From: Chaetomium olivaceum
Taxonomy: Eukaryota > Ascomycota > Sordariomycetes > Sordariales > Chaetomiaceae
DNA: 64,000 nt
NCBI GenBank assembly: GCA_039881045.1
Contig: JAYWVB010000085.1
Coordinates: 27,723-91,722 of the forward strand
Reading direction: 5' to 3'
Both the position numbers and the translations under genes were made by a program. Shown in pieces: positions 1 to 12,900 of this stretch (position 1 is the stretch's first letter; the number at the start of each line of letters is the position of its first letter). The notes beneath the pieces are model-generated. The model did not search any database. It was not told the origin of the DNA and saw only the letters and a program-made list of their open reading frames with translations.

Positions 1-1841
1 CCCCCAGCTGGTCCCGTATCGCCCCCCATTGCACATGTCCCGACAGGATGCCAATCCGTTGTTGCGGCGCGTTTCAACCACGAGCGCAGGCCCTCGTCAG
101 TCTCCGTTTCAGCCAGCGATGGCTGCACTTGCGTTTGGATGATGGATGCCAGCGGCCGAGTCGAGGAAATCTTCTCGGCGAACCGATGAGCCCGGAGCGC
201 AATCTCCAAGTCCAGATGACCGTTTCTGCCGCCAAAGTACTGTGGGTCTATGGCAAGCTGGGTCCGCCTTGCGTTGCTATCTATGACTGGCGGTTGAATA
301 TGAACGCTTCCACTTGAGAACGGGTACTGCAGAATCTGCAGCAAGCTCCCGTACTTCTTTCCGTCTGGAGTAACAGGAGGTCTGTCAAGACCCCAATTAC
401 CCAGATCAAAGATGAATTCGACATGGCCCAACATACTGGACCGGCTCTCGAAACGGCGACGAAGGAAGCGGTCGCGATCCGCCGTCGGGCTAGGGGACGT
501 GTCCGTAGCAGCCGAAGAGAGCAGCACATTCAGCGTGTCTGGTTGGATAAACCGAGAAGCTGATACGTATGAGATGGAGACGGGAAGAATGGTTAGGGGC
601 CCGGTCATTGCCTCGGCGTACTCCTCACGGGCTGCGGCAAGAATCGAGTCGATTTGCAAATCATCCGGGTTATTCAGGATCGGATCGACTTCGAATACTG
701 TTGTCGTGGCTGTGGTTTCACGGTTAGCGGCGTAACCAAAGCACATACCAATGGCATAAAACGGGGTAAGTTACTCAAATGATCTTGGAGATTCTCGCCA
801 ACATTTGGGTTGTTTACTTTCACCGCGACCCCGGCAGCGGAGAGAACAACGCTGTCCCCGATACCTGACAGTTCCAGAATCTGAGGAGACTGTACCGAGC
901 CGGCCGACAGAATGACCTCCCTGCAAGCAAATGCAGAGAATTCCGCTCCGCCGTGGGAAAACCGGACGCCCTCGGCTTTCCAGGGGCTAGGGCCATTTCC
1001 ATCCCTGGCCAACAAGATCTCGTGGACCTCGGCCGCTGTCAACAGGAACAAATTTGACCGGGGAAGAAACCGGGTTGTAATACGCTGTTGCGGCGTAGGA
1101 CCTTGTAACATCCCGGGAATTGACCGAGACAACACTCGTCCAGCACCCGGTGTTGCTGCCCGCAAGGTGATTGTTATTTGTCTCGACGCCAAGCGAGTTC
1201 ATGGTACGGTGCCAGAGTTTGTGAGATGCGGTAAATTCACGAGGATAAGACACCTGGACTGGGCCGCTGCGCCCAATAACTCCATCATGGCGTGACACCG
1301 GAGTTTCTTTTTGAATTGTTTCACTCGGCTCGTGGAAAGATTCACTCTTCTTGAAGAACGGCCTATGCTGTTTCAGCCCGAGTTCCATGTTGGGTTTTGC
1401 ACAATGGGGATACACTCTCATGAGGAAAGAGTTCCGAAATATCTCACAGGAGGTCGTCCCATCCCCAACCCGGGTTGCCAAGGTCGCGCCAATCATCATA
1501 ACTTGTCGTGCTGCACGGTTCCAGGTCATGTAATTCAGGGCACTAGAACCCCCAAGGACCTTTCCTCGGGCCCATGGCACTGTTCTCCCCCCTAGAGCCT
1601 TTTGTGGCACTGTCTTGAATCCCCAATCCAAGGAGGTCCCAAGTGCCTGGCCAGCCAGTCCAGGAAAGTCGACCGCGCTATTACCAACCGCCGGCGACCC
1701 AGCTTCTAGAACCCCGACCATAAAGCCCGGGTGTTCGGACAGCCGGGAAGCAACAGCTAGACCAGCGGTCCCACCACCAACAATGATGAAATCGAACTTC
1801 TTCTTCGCAAAGTCCTCGGGTGCGAGTTGCGGGCAATCCAT
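1..1841 (-). CDS. GMC (glucose-methanol-choline) oxidoreductase, 3'-truncated by window edge, frame-damaged
   Basis: FAD-dependent alcohol/choline-type oxidoreductase, read right to left from ATG at 1841. The N-terminal dinucleotide fold is FIIVGGGTAGLAVASRLSE and the GMC signature GKVLGGSSALNYM follows. Later blocks include RSNLFLLTAAEV, VGENLQDHL and, near the left edge, TTDWHPVGTCAMGG with the active-site histidine. Two introns fit: 1363-1447 (rejoins DDLL to PFFKKSE) and 710-774 (rejoins QDHL to TTTTVFEVDP). Two breaks remain that introns cannot explain: one base is missing near 1502-1505 (between NRAARQ and YDDW) and one extra near 1068-1074 (between YYNP and FLPRSNL). No signal peptide is obvious, so it is probably intracellular. 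The protein continues beyond base 1. It may be a young pseudogene or carry sequence errors; the motifs are otherwise well kept. Family certain, substrate unknown. Confidence 0.85.
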
Positions 1842-2487
1842 GATTGCCCAGATCAGAACGTCAACGGCGCAGAAATAGGCTGAAGTTCGTTGTCCAAATG
1901 ATAGACTCAAAACTAGGGTTTTACTTGACGAATGGGGGGGTCAAGGAATGATAGACTTCTTTATCTGAGCCTCCGTCAAATAAAGTGATGGTTGCCCCCG
2001 CCACCTCGTGTGATATTGGTCTCGTTTGCTGCATCGTTGCAGCTACGGGCGGAAAGCATGCGGGGTTTCAACGAGCAATGTCGACCCCAGTTCCCACAGC
2101 CCCAATGAGATCTTGCGTTGAGACTTGGTCTGAACTCCCGATTTGGATCGTCGCTTACGGCTGTGTTACACGGCATAAGATAGGCTTCTGCATGGACCTT
2201 GGTGCAAAGCGGCTGCGTTCCCGTACCAGATGTGGAAGGTTTAGAGATTACAGCTCCCCATGTTAAGCAAGTGAGGTACTTTGAAAGCGCAAGCCGGCAG
2301 GGATGGTGTTGCAGGATGTTGCACGCACTACTATCTGATATGTATGTACGTACATCACCTCGAGTCGTGAGGCCCAGACTCATCTCTGCTCTTGCAAACA
2401 TTCACCGCTTTCGCCACCCTCGCATTTCTCACTTGGACTACAGTAGCAGCTAATATATGCTGGTGCCGGTCTGCAAGTAACCTGAAC
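1842..2487. other. Intergenic, divergent promoter region
   Basis: This spacer separates the divergent GMC oxidoreductase and NCS1 permease genes. A short open frame extends the permease upstream to 2392, but it lacks family-like sequence. I see no RNA gene or repeat. Confidence 0.5.
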
Positions 2488-4202
2488 ATGAATAGAGACA
2501 TGCCGGCGGACCAAAACAATTTCACGATGGCGACCCCGACTTTGGATCTCGAAACGGGCGAGAAGCCTGTTGTTGCGTCCGAGTCTGCTCTCATGCCAGC
2601 GGCTACATCAACCTCAACATCGGTAACGATTTTGTCAACACCGAACAAGCGACCCAATCTGCTCGATACACTCCGGTGCATCAATGACCGGATTGAAGGG
2701 TTATCTGGCTTTGAAGCACGCGGCATTACGCGCGTTCTCCCACAAGAGCGCAAGCCGGCATCGGCACTGGCTGACCTCCAAGTCTTTATTCTATGGTTCG
2801 GGGCCAACATTTCCGCCAACAACATGACAACAGGCCTCTTTGGCCCTCTCGTCTTCAACTTGGGATTTGGAGACAGTGTCTTGTGCGCCATTTTTGGCTG
2901 TTTCTTGGGCTGCGCATCCACGGCATACATGGCCATGTGGGGACCATGCAGCGGGAACCGGACAATGGTAGTACTGCGGTTCTTCATGGGCTACTGGCCA
3001 TCCAAGTTGCCGTGCTTCTTGAACATTGTCCTGATGGTGGGGTACATCACGCTCAACATGATAATTTCGGGCCAGATCCTGTCCGCCGTGAGTGGTGGGG
3101 CTATGTCGATCGCAGTTGGCATTGTTGTTGTCGCCTTCGTGTGTTGGGTCGTTGCCGTTTTTGGCATGTTTATCTTTCATACCTACGAAAGGTGAGTGAT
3201 AACCACCGATGAGTTTCCAGTTTGGACTCCACGCATGCCATCCTCCGACAGTCACCAGACCGTACATACCCCCAAGAAGCCATGCTAACAAAAGCCCCTC
3301 CTAGATACGCGTGGATCCCCCAGATTCTGGCCTTGTTTGTTCTGATCGGCTGTGCTGGGCCGCACTTCGACTCGACGCTCCAATCTACCGGTGACGCGGC
3401 CACCCTCGCAGCCAACCGGCTCTCCTTTCTCTCATTGTGCTTCTATGTACCCAACTCATGGGCCGCCGCCGCTTCGGACTTCTACGTCTATTACCCTGAA
3501 ACTACGTCTAAACTGAAAATATTCTTGCTTACGCTCGCCGGCCTTTTCCTCTCGTTCACGCTGGTCTATCTCCTTGGGATTGGACTCGCGTCAGGGGTCG
3601 CTTCTCGTGCGTCATGGGCCGAAGCCTTTGCTACCTCCATGGGCTCGTTAATTGTGGAGGCTTTTGATGGCCTGGCCGGCTTTGGAAAGCTCTGCAGTGT
3701 AATCATTGCTCTGGGCATCATTGCCAACAGCATCCCAGGGGCTTACTCGGCCGCGCTGGGAGTGCAGGTTCTTGGACGCTACGGCAAAGCCGTGCCAAGA
3801 TGGGTGTGGACATGTTTCATTGTTATTATCGCGCTTGTGCTCGCTTTAGCAGGACGGGATAACCTGCTCGTCATCTTTGGCAACTTCCTCGCTCTGATGG
3901 GATACTGGGTTGAGATCATGATTGTTATTGTTATTGAGGAGCATGTGCTGTTTCGATGGAACAGTGAGTTCAACTGGGAAATGTGGGAGAGAAAACAATA
4001 CCTGCCTGTCGGTATTTCGGCCCTCGTCGCGTTTCTCTTGGGATGGGTGGGTGCGGTTCTCGGCATGTATCAAGCATGGTACGTTGGGCCGTTGGCGGAG
4101 AAAGCCGGGATGAGTGATATTGGGCTTTGGCTAGGCTGTGGATTTACTATCCTGTCGTACCCGCCAATGCGATGGTTGGAAATGAAGATCATCGGGAGGT
4201 AG
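2488..4202 (+). CDS. NCS1-family purine/cytosine permease (FCY2-like)
   Basis: Proton-coupled plasma-membrane importer of nucleobase-like compounds, 533 aa. A hydrophilic N-terminus of about 100 residues is followed by about 12 membrane segments. One intron, 3192-3304 (113 nt), joins FIFHTYER to YAWIPQ and keeps frame. Family-like segments include LQVFILWFGANISANNMTTG, the acidic stretch ASDFYVYYPE and GRDNLLVIFGNFLALMGYW near the C-terminus. The start at 2488 (MNRDMP) is preferred over 2392 because the upstream 32 residues are not hydrophilic like other family N-termini. It is convergent with the Zn2Cys6 gene and divergent from the GMC gene. The exact substrate (cytosine, purines or another base) cannot be read from sequence. 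Confidence 0.88.
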
Positions 4203-4445
4203 TTACAGCTTTGGGCATGGTTGAAGGGATCAGGGTTTGATTTCAGGTCACCGCGTCGAGACATGAAGGAGCAGAGATCATTCACCCACTTAGGTTGTTA
4301 GTGGTAACTGCCACCTATGACAACAGGCTAGAAGAGATTATCTTCGGATTAACGAACAACTTGGCCCCAGCCCTCCTGTCACCTCAGTGTGAAGATTGCT
4401 AGCGTTCTTGATGATATCAAACAAACATCTTCGTACCCGTCTTCG

Positions 4446-6058
4446 TCAGAGTTCTATCGCCTTCTGAAGCCCCGGTCGACTTTGTTTCCAGTCATCGACT
4501 GTGATAAAACGCACAACGGCAGCCTTTTCGCCCTGGAGTTCGAACTTCACCTCCCGTATCCGCTTATCCGCCGGTACTTTCATGCTGTCAGTCACAAGCG
4601 AATTCGCGGCCTGCTCCTCCAATCTTATGGTTTGCGCGGCGATTTGTCCTGCCAATTTCGCGTCCCAGAGTCCTTCACGTCGTGTACAGGATATAAGTAG
4701 TTCCGTGGCTCGCCATCGAAGGCGAGAGTTGCGGCATCGGGCGGCAACCATATGTAGCGGTCTGATGTAGCCCAACCCCGACGAGCACGAATACGGGCTA
4801 CCTGATTCCTGTTGTTTCTTGACAAAGAACTCACAATGGCGCAATATCTCTTCATAATGAGCCTCCCAGTCGTCGTAAGCCGTCTCGCGCTCGCCGGGTC
4901 GGAAAATGTCGATCCGCAACCAGATCGCAATCATCAAGTGGTAAACGCGTAAGATGTAGGTACCCTCTCGATCTGGTGAATCTCCTGTCCCCGGAAGCGT
5001 TTTTGCGAGAACATCCAGTGCGTTTTGGCTGCTTTCCAACGCCTCACAGAGTTTTCGGTGCCGGACCACGAATTCTTGTAGTGCATCTGTCGAATACGAG
5101 GAGAGAAACTCGCTAGCCTGGAGGTAGGCCATGGTGTTATTAAGCAGAGTTTCGACGTACGAATGGGCATCTTGGACCGAAGGGAAAACAGTTGCCGGTT
5201 TCACATCGGTTACCAAGATATCAGGAGAACCGGCTTCCAGATAAGTGTCGTTTACAATGCCACGAAGTTGACCGTAAATGGCGGCGAGAAGTGAGCGGAG
5301 GCGTGGAATCGGGACAGGGTACCCTGGGGTGGCGGCATTCTCGGGTTTCTGAGCCAAGGCTGCCGAACGCTCAAAGTCTTGCAAGAGCTTTGCCGCAGAA
5401 CGGACGTGCTGAAAGGCTTCGGCGAGGTTGCCGCGGATGCTTGCCAGATAGATGAAGAGGAGAGACGCTGTCAGAATGCAGGAAGTGGCCTCTGCCGATG
5501 GAGGGTTAGTGGCCCGGCCGATAACTGTAAGTTGCCGGATAGATTGGTTGCATTGTTGCAGGGTGAACGCTGTCTCTTGGCCGAGTGCACCAGTCTCGAA
5601 AGCTTCGTATGCGGATCCAATGGCGATGACGAGGTGTCGGACCGGTGGATAATGAATTGCCGCCTGCAGCACCTCCCGGCCCCAGAACGACGAGTTGAAG
5701 TACCCACCCAAGGGTTTACACGCCTGAGACTGAAAGTAGAAGAAGCTTCTTCTCTCGGCGGGGGAGGCGAAGAGCACCGCCTGGGGCTCAGGGCTAGCAT
5801 CCACGGACGTTGGGGCGCTCTGCCGATCCTGGGCATAGCCTTCGCATTCGCGGCCGGAGCCGGTACAACGGCGACAGTGCGGTTTCTCTTCGTCGCATTT
5901 CACTTTTCGTTTCCTAGCGTGCAGACCTATTAGCCCAAACTTGACCCAGTGAGGTGGCCATGGCCGGCAACCCCGGGCCGCACCTACTTGCACGTCAGAC
6001 ATCCTGTTTTAACCTTGCTGTAGAATTTAACGGCGCGCTGAACCTTGTTGGGCTCCAT
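4446..6058 (-). CDS. Zn(II)2Cys6 fungal transcription factor
   Basis: Nuclear DNA-binding regulator, 512 aa. The zinc cluster is split by a 74-nt intron (5914-5987): exon 1 begins MEPNKVQRAVKFYSKVKTGC and ends inside the motif, exon 2 resumes at KRKVKCDEEKPHCRRC. Joined, the spacing is C-x2-C-x6-C-x6-C-x2-C, a canonical binuclear cluster. An ATG at 6002 inside the intron opens a longer-looking frame but would lose the first two cysteines, so the start at 6058 is chosen. The remainder resembles the C6-factor regulatory region (YFQSQACKPLGGYFNSSFW onward), with no second DNA-binding domain. It is divergent from the serine carboxypeptidase and convergent with the permease, so local control of either is possible but only inferred. 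Confidence 0.9.
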
Positions 6059-6639
6059 CCTAGGGTTACTCTAACTTCTTGAGCCTGATCGGGGTGGATC
6101 ATCAGTGGACGGACAGGAGAACTCAGAGACTTCCCGCTTACCCTCTACCGGCGACGCTCGGATTAATAACGTGACTTTTGCGAGACAATGGCCGTCTAAA
6201 CTATCGGTGTGAGACGGAGGCGCAGACCAATGGCACAGGCCCGGAAGAGGGGCGAATCAAAACAAGCGCCGAGCCAGTCAGGGGGTCGCAAGCCTCACGA
6301 GTCACGCCTCAGGTAGACTCGACAGCTGTGAATGACTGGGTTAAAGGAATGCTGTTCCATAAATACCGAATCAAACACATATCCGAGCGTCATCGGGAGA
6401 TTGTGCTACCAGATACGTGTCTGAATAGGCTGAATAGACATAACTTCAAGGGGCTGTATTTCTCGTCGGTTCAGTTGCCGACTATAAAATCTAAATGGCA
6501 TGCCGCATGGGAAAAGCAACCGAAGATGCCAAACTGTCGACCGACAATCCGACAACGGCAAGTGAACAGGACAATAAAAGTGTTCAAGGATCTACGCCCA
6601 TATCCAGTCCCACGTCGTCTCAGAGCTGTCCTCGCCACA
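6059..6639. other. Divergent promoter, Zn2Cys6 gene and carboxypeptidase
   Basis: This 581-bp spacer serves two divergent genes. It holds a TATA element for the carboxypeptidase (listed separately). Longer open frames here (6178-6825) have no family-like sequence upstream of the signal peptide. Confidence 0.5.
6483..6489 (+). promoter_or_regulatory. TATA-like element of the carboxypeptidase gene
   Basis: TATAAAA lies about 150 bp upstream of the chosen ATG at 6640, consistent with a transcription start near 6515 and a leader of roughly 125 nt. Confidence 0.45.
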
Positions 6640-8873
6640 ATGGCGTTGTCTCTGTGGACGCTTGCCCTCCTCGCGATCATCGGTTTACTGGCCGCCGAGG
6701 TAGATTCCATAACCATCTCGCCGCGTCTCGATCCCGTCCAACATCAAACCGTCACATCGCTGCTCGATTCTCGGATCACCCTAACTTACAAACGAGTGAG
6801 TTCTCTGTCTCATATAAGCAGTTGACGCCTGGAGCACGATGATGGTACTAGCTGACCGGAGCCGAACTAAAAGACCAGGATTTGCGAAACCACCCCAGGT
6901 GTTCAGTCTTACAGCGGTTACGTCAACCTTCCTGCGAACACGACCGAAGGACGGCCCTACGACATGCACACCTTCTTTTGGTTCTTCGAAGCTCGGAACC
7001 ATGCAACCAGCGCACCGTTGTCCCTATGGCTTCAGGGTGGTCCCGGGGCTCCATCTACGCCGAGCGCTGTTGGAGGAACTGGGCCGTGTTTCGTTGCTCG
7101 AAATTCTCGAGATACGACCCTCAACCCATGGTCACTCAACAACGAGGTGAACCTTCTCTACATTGACCAACCCGTCCAAACAGGGTACTCGTATGACAGA
7201 CTGATCAACGGAACTATCGACGAGACCTTATTGCCGTACGTAGTGTCACCTCTACCGCAAGGCGCACCGGCTCCCGAGCTAAACTCGACTTTCCTATTCG
7301 GCACCTTTTCATCACAAGATCCGATGTCAACCCCAAATACGACTTCAACAGCAGCGCTGGCCGCATGGCACTTTATGCAGATATGGATGAAACAGTATGG
7401 ATTACCCCACTGCTCCTATTCCGCTTAAAACGGGACCACGCTGACACTGCTTTGCGTAAAAGGTTTCCGAAGTACAAGCCACATGACAAAAGAATCAGCA
7501 TTTGGGGCGAGTCATACGGTGGTCACTACGGTCCTACATTCGCCAACTTCTTCGCTGAGCAAAGCAAGAACATCGCATATGGCTCACGTTCCAACACCGT
7601 TATCCCACTCCAAATCGGCACGGTGGGCATAATTAACGGCTGCATTGACATCCTTACACAAATGCAATCATATCCGCAGATGGCATACAACAACACGTAC
7701 GGCATCCAAGTGATCAGCGAGGCGGAGTACAATGATGCCATGAATAGCTTCCCTGAATGCCGTAGCCGGGTTGAAGCTTGCCGATCTCTCGCCGATACAA
7801 AGGACCCAACTGGAGTAGGCAACGTAGAGGAAGTCAACACCGCGTGCAGCGACGCTTACAACTTTTGCTTCGCAACAATGTGGGAAGGGGTAGAAAGCCG
7901 CGGTGTAAGTGTTTTTAAGCTTTTCCTTTGACTACCCACGAGTCCACCACTAACTGCAAACGCAGAGGAACGTCTTCGACATCACTGCCTTGATGCCCCA
8001 TTCATTCCCACCCAAATATGCGGGTGGATTTCTTAACTCTGAAGAAGTCCAGCACGAGTTAGGAGTCCCGCTCAACATTACCGGTCTTTCAACAGCAGTA
8101 TTCAGTGGTATGTTCAGAACCCACCCAGTAATCAAGCGGCTATAACTGACAGCAACGTAATCAGCTTTTATGTCCACTGGTGATTTCGTTTTGGGAAAGA
8201 ACCTGGAGATCCTTGGCAAGCTTTTGGACCAAGGGGTGAAAGTTGCCCTCGTGTACGGTGACCGTGATTATCAGTGCAACTGTGAGTTCAGCGGCTCTTA
8301 CAAACTCGGCCTATTCAACAACAATATCTGACTTTCGTACTGGGTACGGCGGAGAACAGATAAGCTTGGCGATCCAGTCGAAATTCAGCACCAAGTTCCA
8401 CGAAGCTGGTTATACGAAAATCCAGACCAACAAGACATATGTTGGAGGGTATGTCCGACAACATGGGAACCTGTCTTTTTCGCGTGTTCTTCAGGCTGGG
8501 CACGAAGGTGACTCCTCCAAGCCCCCCGTGAGCGTGTCTTGATTCCGTACTAGTAATGCTCACTGCGATTGTAGCCCCTTGGTACCAGCCCGAAACCACA
8601 TACCAGATCTTCAACAGAGTCATGTTCGACAAAGATGTTGCAACAGGGCAGAAGTCCACCGCGCGTGGGGAATACTCAACCAACGGCCCAGAGAACGTCT
8701 TCGACATCACAAACGCAATCCCTTCGTATCCCGTGTCGGAATGCTATCTGTGGGATATTTTCCAGACCTGCACAGAGTTGCAAACCGACTTATTGCGGAA
8801 CGGTACTGCAATCCTGGAAGATTTCATCATGATTGGGTACCATACAGCGGACGGGACGACTTACTACTATTAG
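6640..8873 (+). CDS. Secreted serine carboxypeptidase, peptidase family S10
   Basis: Exopeptidase removing C-terminal residues, 613 aa, with a signal peptide at the start (MALSLWTLALLAIIGLLAAE). Seven exons: introns 6796-6873, 7395-7462, 7905-7965, 8108-8164, 8282-8342 and 8508-8574; lengths sum to 614 codons. The S10 landmarks are in order: ICETTPGVQSYSGYV, LSLWLQGGPGAPS (oxyanion region), the catalytic serine in ISIWGESYGGHYGP, the catalytic aspartate in VYGDRDYQCN and the histidine in VLQAGHE. One oddity: the intron required between QCN and WYGGEQ ends in TG at 8341-8342 instead of AG, so either that acceptor is mutated or the base call is wrong. N-glycosylation sites are frequent, as in secreted S10 enzymes. 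Divergent from a Zn2Cys6 regulator. Confidence 0.9.
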
Positions 8874-9950
8874 GGCAGATAAATGACAGGCTGTCGGATG
8901 GTTCTATCGTTTGCACGGTTCCGTCTTTTTTTGCAAAACCAATATAGCACTGAAACGTTACCTAGTACTGGACCGAGGTCTGGCTGTTTTGAGCCTTGGA
9001 TTCCCAGCATAACTATATGCAAACCTAGGTAGGTACCTAAGTTCGTGGAGACAAAAACCCCCATGTGATGAGCTAAAAGCAGGGTTCAACCGATATTAGC
9101 ACGGAGAGACGGTGAATCGCATTAACATCAGTCAGTCCCTGGCACGGTGTGAGCATGTCCAACATACTATTTCATCATAATTTTCATGCACGGCCTTGGT
9201 GCGTTTGTATCCAAAGGGCGAGCCAGAGACGCACCAGAAACGCACCTTGTGACACTTCAAATTTGGTCTTGCAAAAGATTAAGAATAACTAATCCCGATC
9301 GTCTGCTCTTAGCTGCGGCGTCTCCATAATTTAAGTGGCCACCCACACGGGAAGAGGGATAACTATTACATGACAAAAACAACCTCGGGGCACCGAATCG
9401 CACCGACGCTGCGGCCCCTTCCTCTAATACAATCCTTTCCCAAGGATGCGATTGTTACAAACGTCACCGGGCGAAAGGGAGAGGCGCAGGATGCCATGAC
9501 ACGCGGCAAGGGGACGGGAGCGGGACGGCATTGGGCCGGCGATAACTAATTGAGGTCTTCGGCCAACCCGACGTCGCAGTGCCGAGGTTCCACACGATTG
9601 ACAGAATCGGGATTGATTGGAAGTCGGGCTCCGAATCCCGGTGGCCACTCAGGTCGGCCCCTGTTTGGATCGCGGTCCAAGATTTGGGTGCCCGGGACCA
9701 GGGATCGACGGGCATGGAAAAGTCCTTAGACTGTTTCGCAGCGGAGACCTGGATGTGCGATGATGACAGGAAACGCAGTTCAACAATGCCACTTCGCAGG
9801 GATCTTCGAACGCGAACGAGCGAGGAATAGGATGTGAAACATGGGTTAGTGGAAGGATATAAATGGACATGTCCCCTACAGCAATCCATATTTTGCCCAT
9901 TCAACACAACCACAGCCTTTTGGTGCACCTGAACCGAACACACGACACAC
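8874..9950. other. Intergenic region upstream of CYP505
   Basis: No gene recognised in 1.1 kb. It contains the palindrome-like motif CCTAGGTAGGTACCTA at 9024-9039 and the CYP505 TATA element. Short open frames here have no family-like sequence. Confidence 0.5.
9858..9863 (+). promoter_or_regulatory. TATA box of the CYP505 gene
   Basis: TATAAA at 93 bp before the ATG at 9951, a usual distance for fungal TATA promoters. Confidence 0.5.
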
Positions 9951-12900
9951 ATGATGGGAAACACCAGTCACACAAGTACAGGCACAACACCGGCAACTGC
10001 GCCGATACCAACCCCACCAGGCTTACCGTTGGTTGGAAATGCCTTCGACTTTGACTCTGAGCTCCCTCTCCGGACGTTCCAGAACTTTGCCAGAGAATAC
10101 GGTAAGCTATAGCATTGTCGATACAGAAAGGGTAAGAGAGCTGACCTATTCGCTAGGGGAAATCTACCGCCTGAACTTGCCCTCCGGCCCCTCGGTGGTT
10201 GTTGTAAGCACGAGCTGCTCTCTAGCCTATTTACCCCACGACTACCGCTGACCCGGCCGTGTAGAGTTCACAAGCACTTGTACACGAATTATGTGACGAT
10301 AAGAGATTCAAGAAACCTGTTTCTGGACCTCTCGCTGAGATCCGAAACGGTGTCCACGATGGCCTTTTCACGGCGCGTGAAGAAGAGACAAACTGGGGCG
10401 TTGCCCACAGAATCCTAATGCCGGCCTTCGGCCCAACCTCGATCCAGGGTATGTTCACCGAGATGCACGAGATCGCGTCACAATTAGCCCTCAAATGGGC
10501 ACGACATGGCCCGGACGCGCCGATCATGGTGACGGATGACTTCACGCGCCTCACACTCGACACCTTGGCCCTGTGCACCATGGACTTCCGCTTCAACTCG
10601 TATTACCATGACGACTTACACCCGTTTATCAACGCCATGGGTGACTTTCTTTCCGAATCAGGCGCTCGCGCCATGCGGCCGGCGTTAACCTCGGTATTTT
10701 ACCCACAAGCGGGCAGGAAGTACTGGGAAGACATCGAGGTTTTGCGCAAGACAGCTCAGGGAGTTCTCGACACGCGGAGAAAGCACACCACTGGTCGGAA
10801 AGACCTGCTTTCAGCCATGTTGAACGGCGTGGATCCGAAGACGGGCCAAAAGCTGAGCGACTCGTCCATCATCGACAACCTCATCACATTTCTCATTGCC
10901 GGCCACGAGACAACTTCGGGTTTGCTGAGCTTCACATTCTATCTGTTGATCAAGCACCGAGACGCCTACCGGAAGGCACAAGAAGAGGTAGACAATGTGA
11001 TCGGCAAAGGGCCGATTCAGGCGGAGCACATCAAGAAGGTAAGGGTTCCCCCTCCCCTCTCCCATCCTTCAACCCAAGGCTGCCGAGGAACTAGACTACT
11101 AACGTGCACCGTCCTCGCAGCTCCCTTACATTGCCGCCGTTCTCCGCGAGTCACTGCGTTTGTGTCCCACGATCCGATCATTGCTCGCGCCGCTAAGGAG
11201 GATACGGTGATCGGAGGGAAATACTTTGTCGCAAAGGATCAGAGGTTCGCTCTTCTCCTGGCCCAGTCGCATCTGGACCCGCTGTCTACGGAGAAACGGC
11301 CAACGACTTTGTGCCGGAACGTATGCTCGATGAAAGCTTTGAGCGTCTGACCAAGGAGTTCCCCGACTGCTGGAAGCCGTTCGGCACCGGTATGCGGGCT
11401 TGCATCGGCCGCCCCTTTGCATGGCAGGAGGCGGTCCTTGTGATGGCCATGTTGCTCCAGAACTTCAACTTTACCCTAGATGATCCGAACTACGAGCTGC
11501 ACTACAAGCAAACCCTGACAACCAAACCCAAGGATTTCTACATGCGGGCCGCTCTTCGAGACGGACAAACCGCGACCGAGTTGGAGCGTCGGCTGGCTGG
11601 GGACGCCACTACCACTACGCGGCCAAGTGGTCACTCCAGGCCGACAGCACATAAGGCTGCTCCCTCGGGGGAAACCAAGCCCATGAGCATCTTCTACGGG
11701 TCCAACACAGGCACATGTGAGAGCCTTGCCCAGAGACTTGCAACCGATGCAGCATCCCATGGATATGCGGCTACGGTTGTTGATCCGATGGACACAGCCA
11801 CAGACCGCTTGCCCACGGACCGGCCGGTAGTGATCATCACTGCGTCCTTTGAAGGCCAGCCACCAGATAACGCAGCCAAGTTTTGCGCTTGGCTGAAGGG
11901 CCTCGAAGCCGACGAGCTCCAGGGTATTTCCTACGCGATTTTCGGTTGCGGACACCACGACTGGACGCAAACCTTCCACCAGGTTCCTAAACTCGTAGGC
12001 CAGACCATGAAGGCTCGCGGGGCCTTGCCTCTCTGTGATATGGGCTTGACAGACGTGGCTCAGGGGGACATGTTCACCGACTTTGAGCAATGGGAAGATG
12101 ACGTCTTTTGGCCGGCGGTTAAGGCCAAGTACGGTGCTGCCGACACAGCCGTTGAGACCGACGAAGTGGCGAACTCGGACAGCCTCGACGTCCAATTTTC
12201 TAGCCCCCGATCATCCACCCTCCGGCAGGACGTCAAGGAGGCGACAGTACTCGAGGAGATGGTTCTCACGGTCGCTGGCACTTCACCAAAGAAACACATT
12301 GAGGTGCAGCTGCCAGACGGGGTGACATACAAAGTCGGAGACTATCTAGCGGTGCTTCCCGTCAACTCGAAAGACAGCATCAACCGGGTTATGCGCCAGT
12401 TCAAGCTTTCTTGGGATTCGCATATTACCATAGGATCGGACAGATGGACCGCTTTGCCGACTGGCACACCCGTCCCGGTGTATGATGTACTTGGGTCTTA
12501 CGTCGAACTTTCACAACCGGCGACGAAGAGGGTAGGTCATATGAACGCCGAACTTGTTTTGAGCTTTCCGCTAACAGGTTATCCAGGGAATCATAAAACT
12601 AGCTGATGCCGCCAAAGATGAGAGCACCAAACAACAGCTTCAGGAGCTCGCTGGCGATTCGTACGCCAGTGAAGTCAGCCTCAAACGGGCCTCCATCCTC
12701 GACCTCCTAGACAAGTTCCCCTCAGTCTCACTTCCCTTCGGCACTTTCCTATCGCTACTGCCGCCCATCCGCCCCAGGCAATATTCCATCTCCTCCTCGC
12801 CACTCCACAATCCCAACCGAGCAACTCTGACATACTCACTGCTCGACTCGCCTTCCCTATCCAACCCCGAGAGGAGGTACATGGGCGTCGCCACCTCGTA

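Noticed and set aside
2392..2487. Upstream start for the NCS1 permease (2392)
   Set aside because: Adds a hydrophobic 32-residue stretch not found in the family; 2488 gives a typical polar N-terminus.
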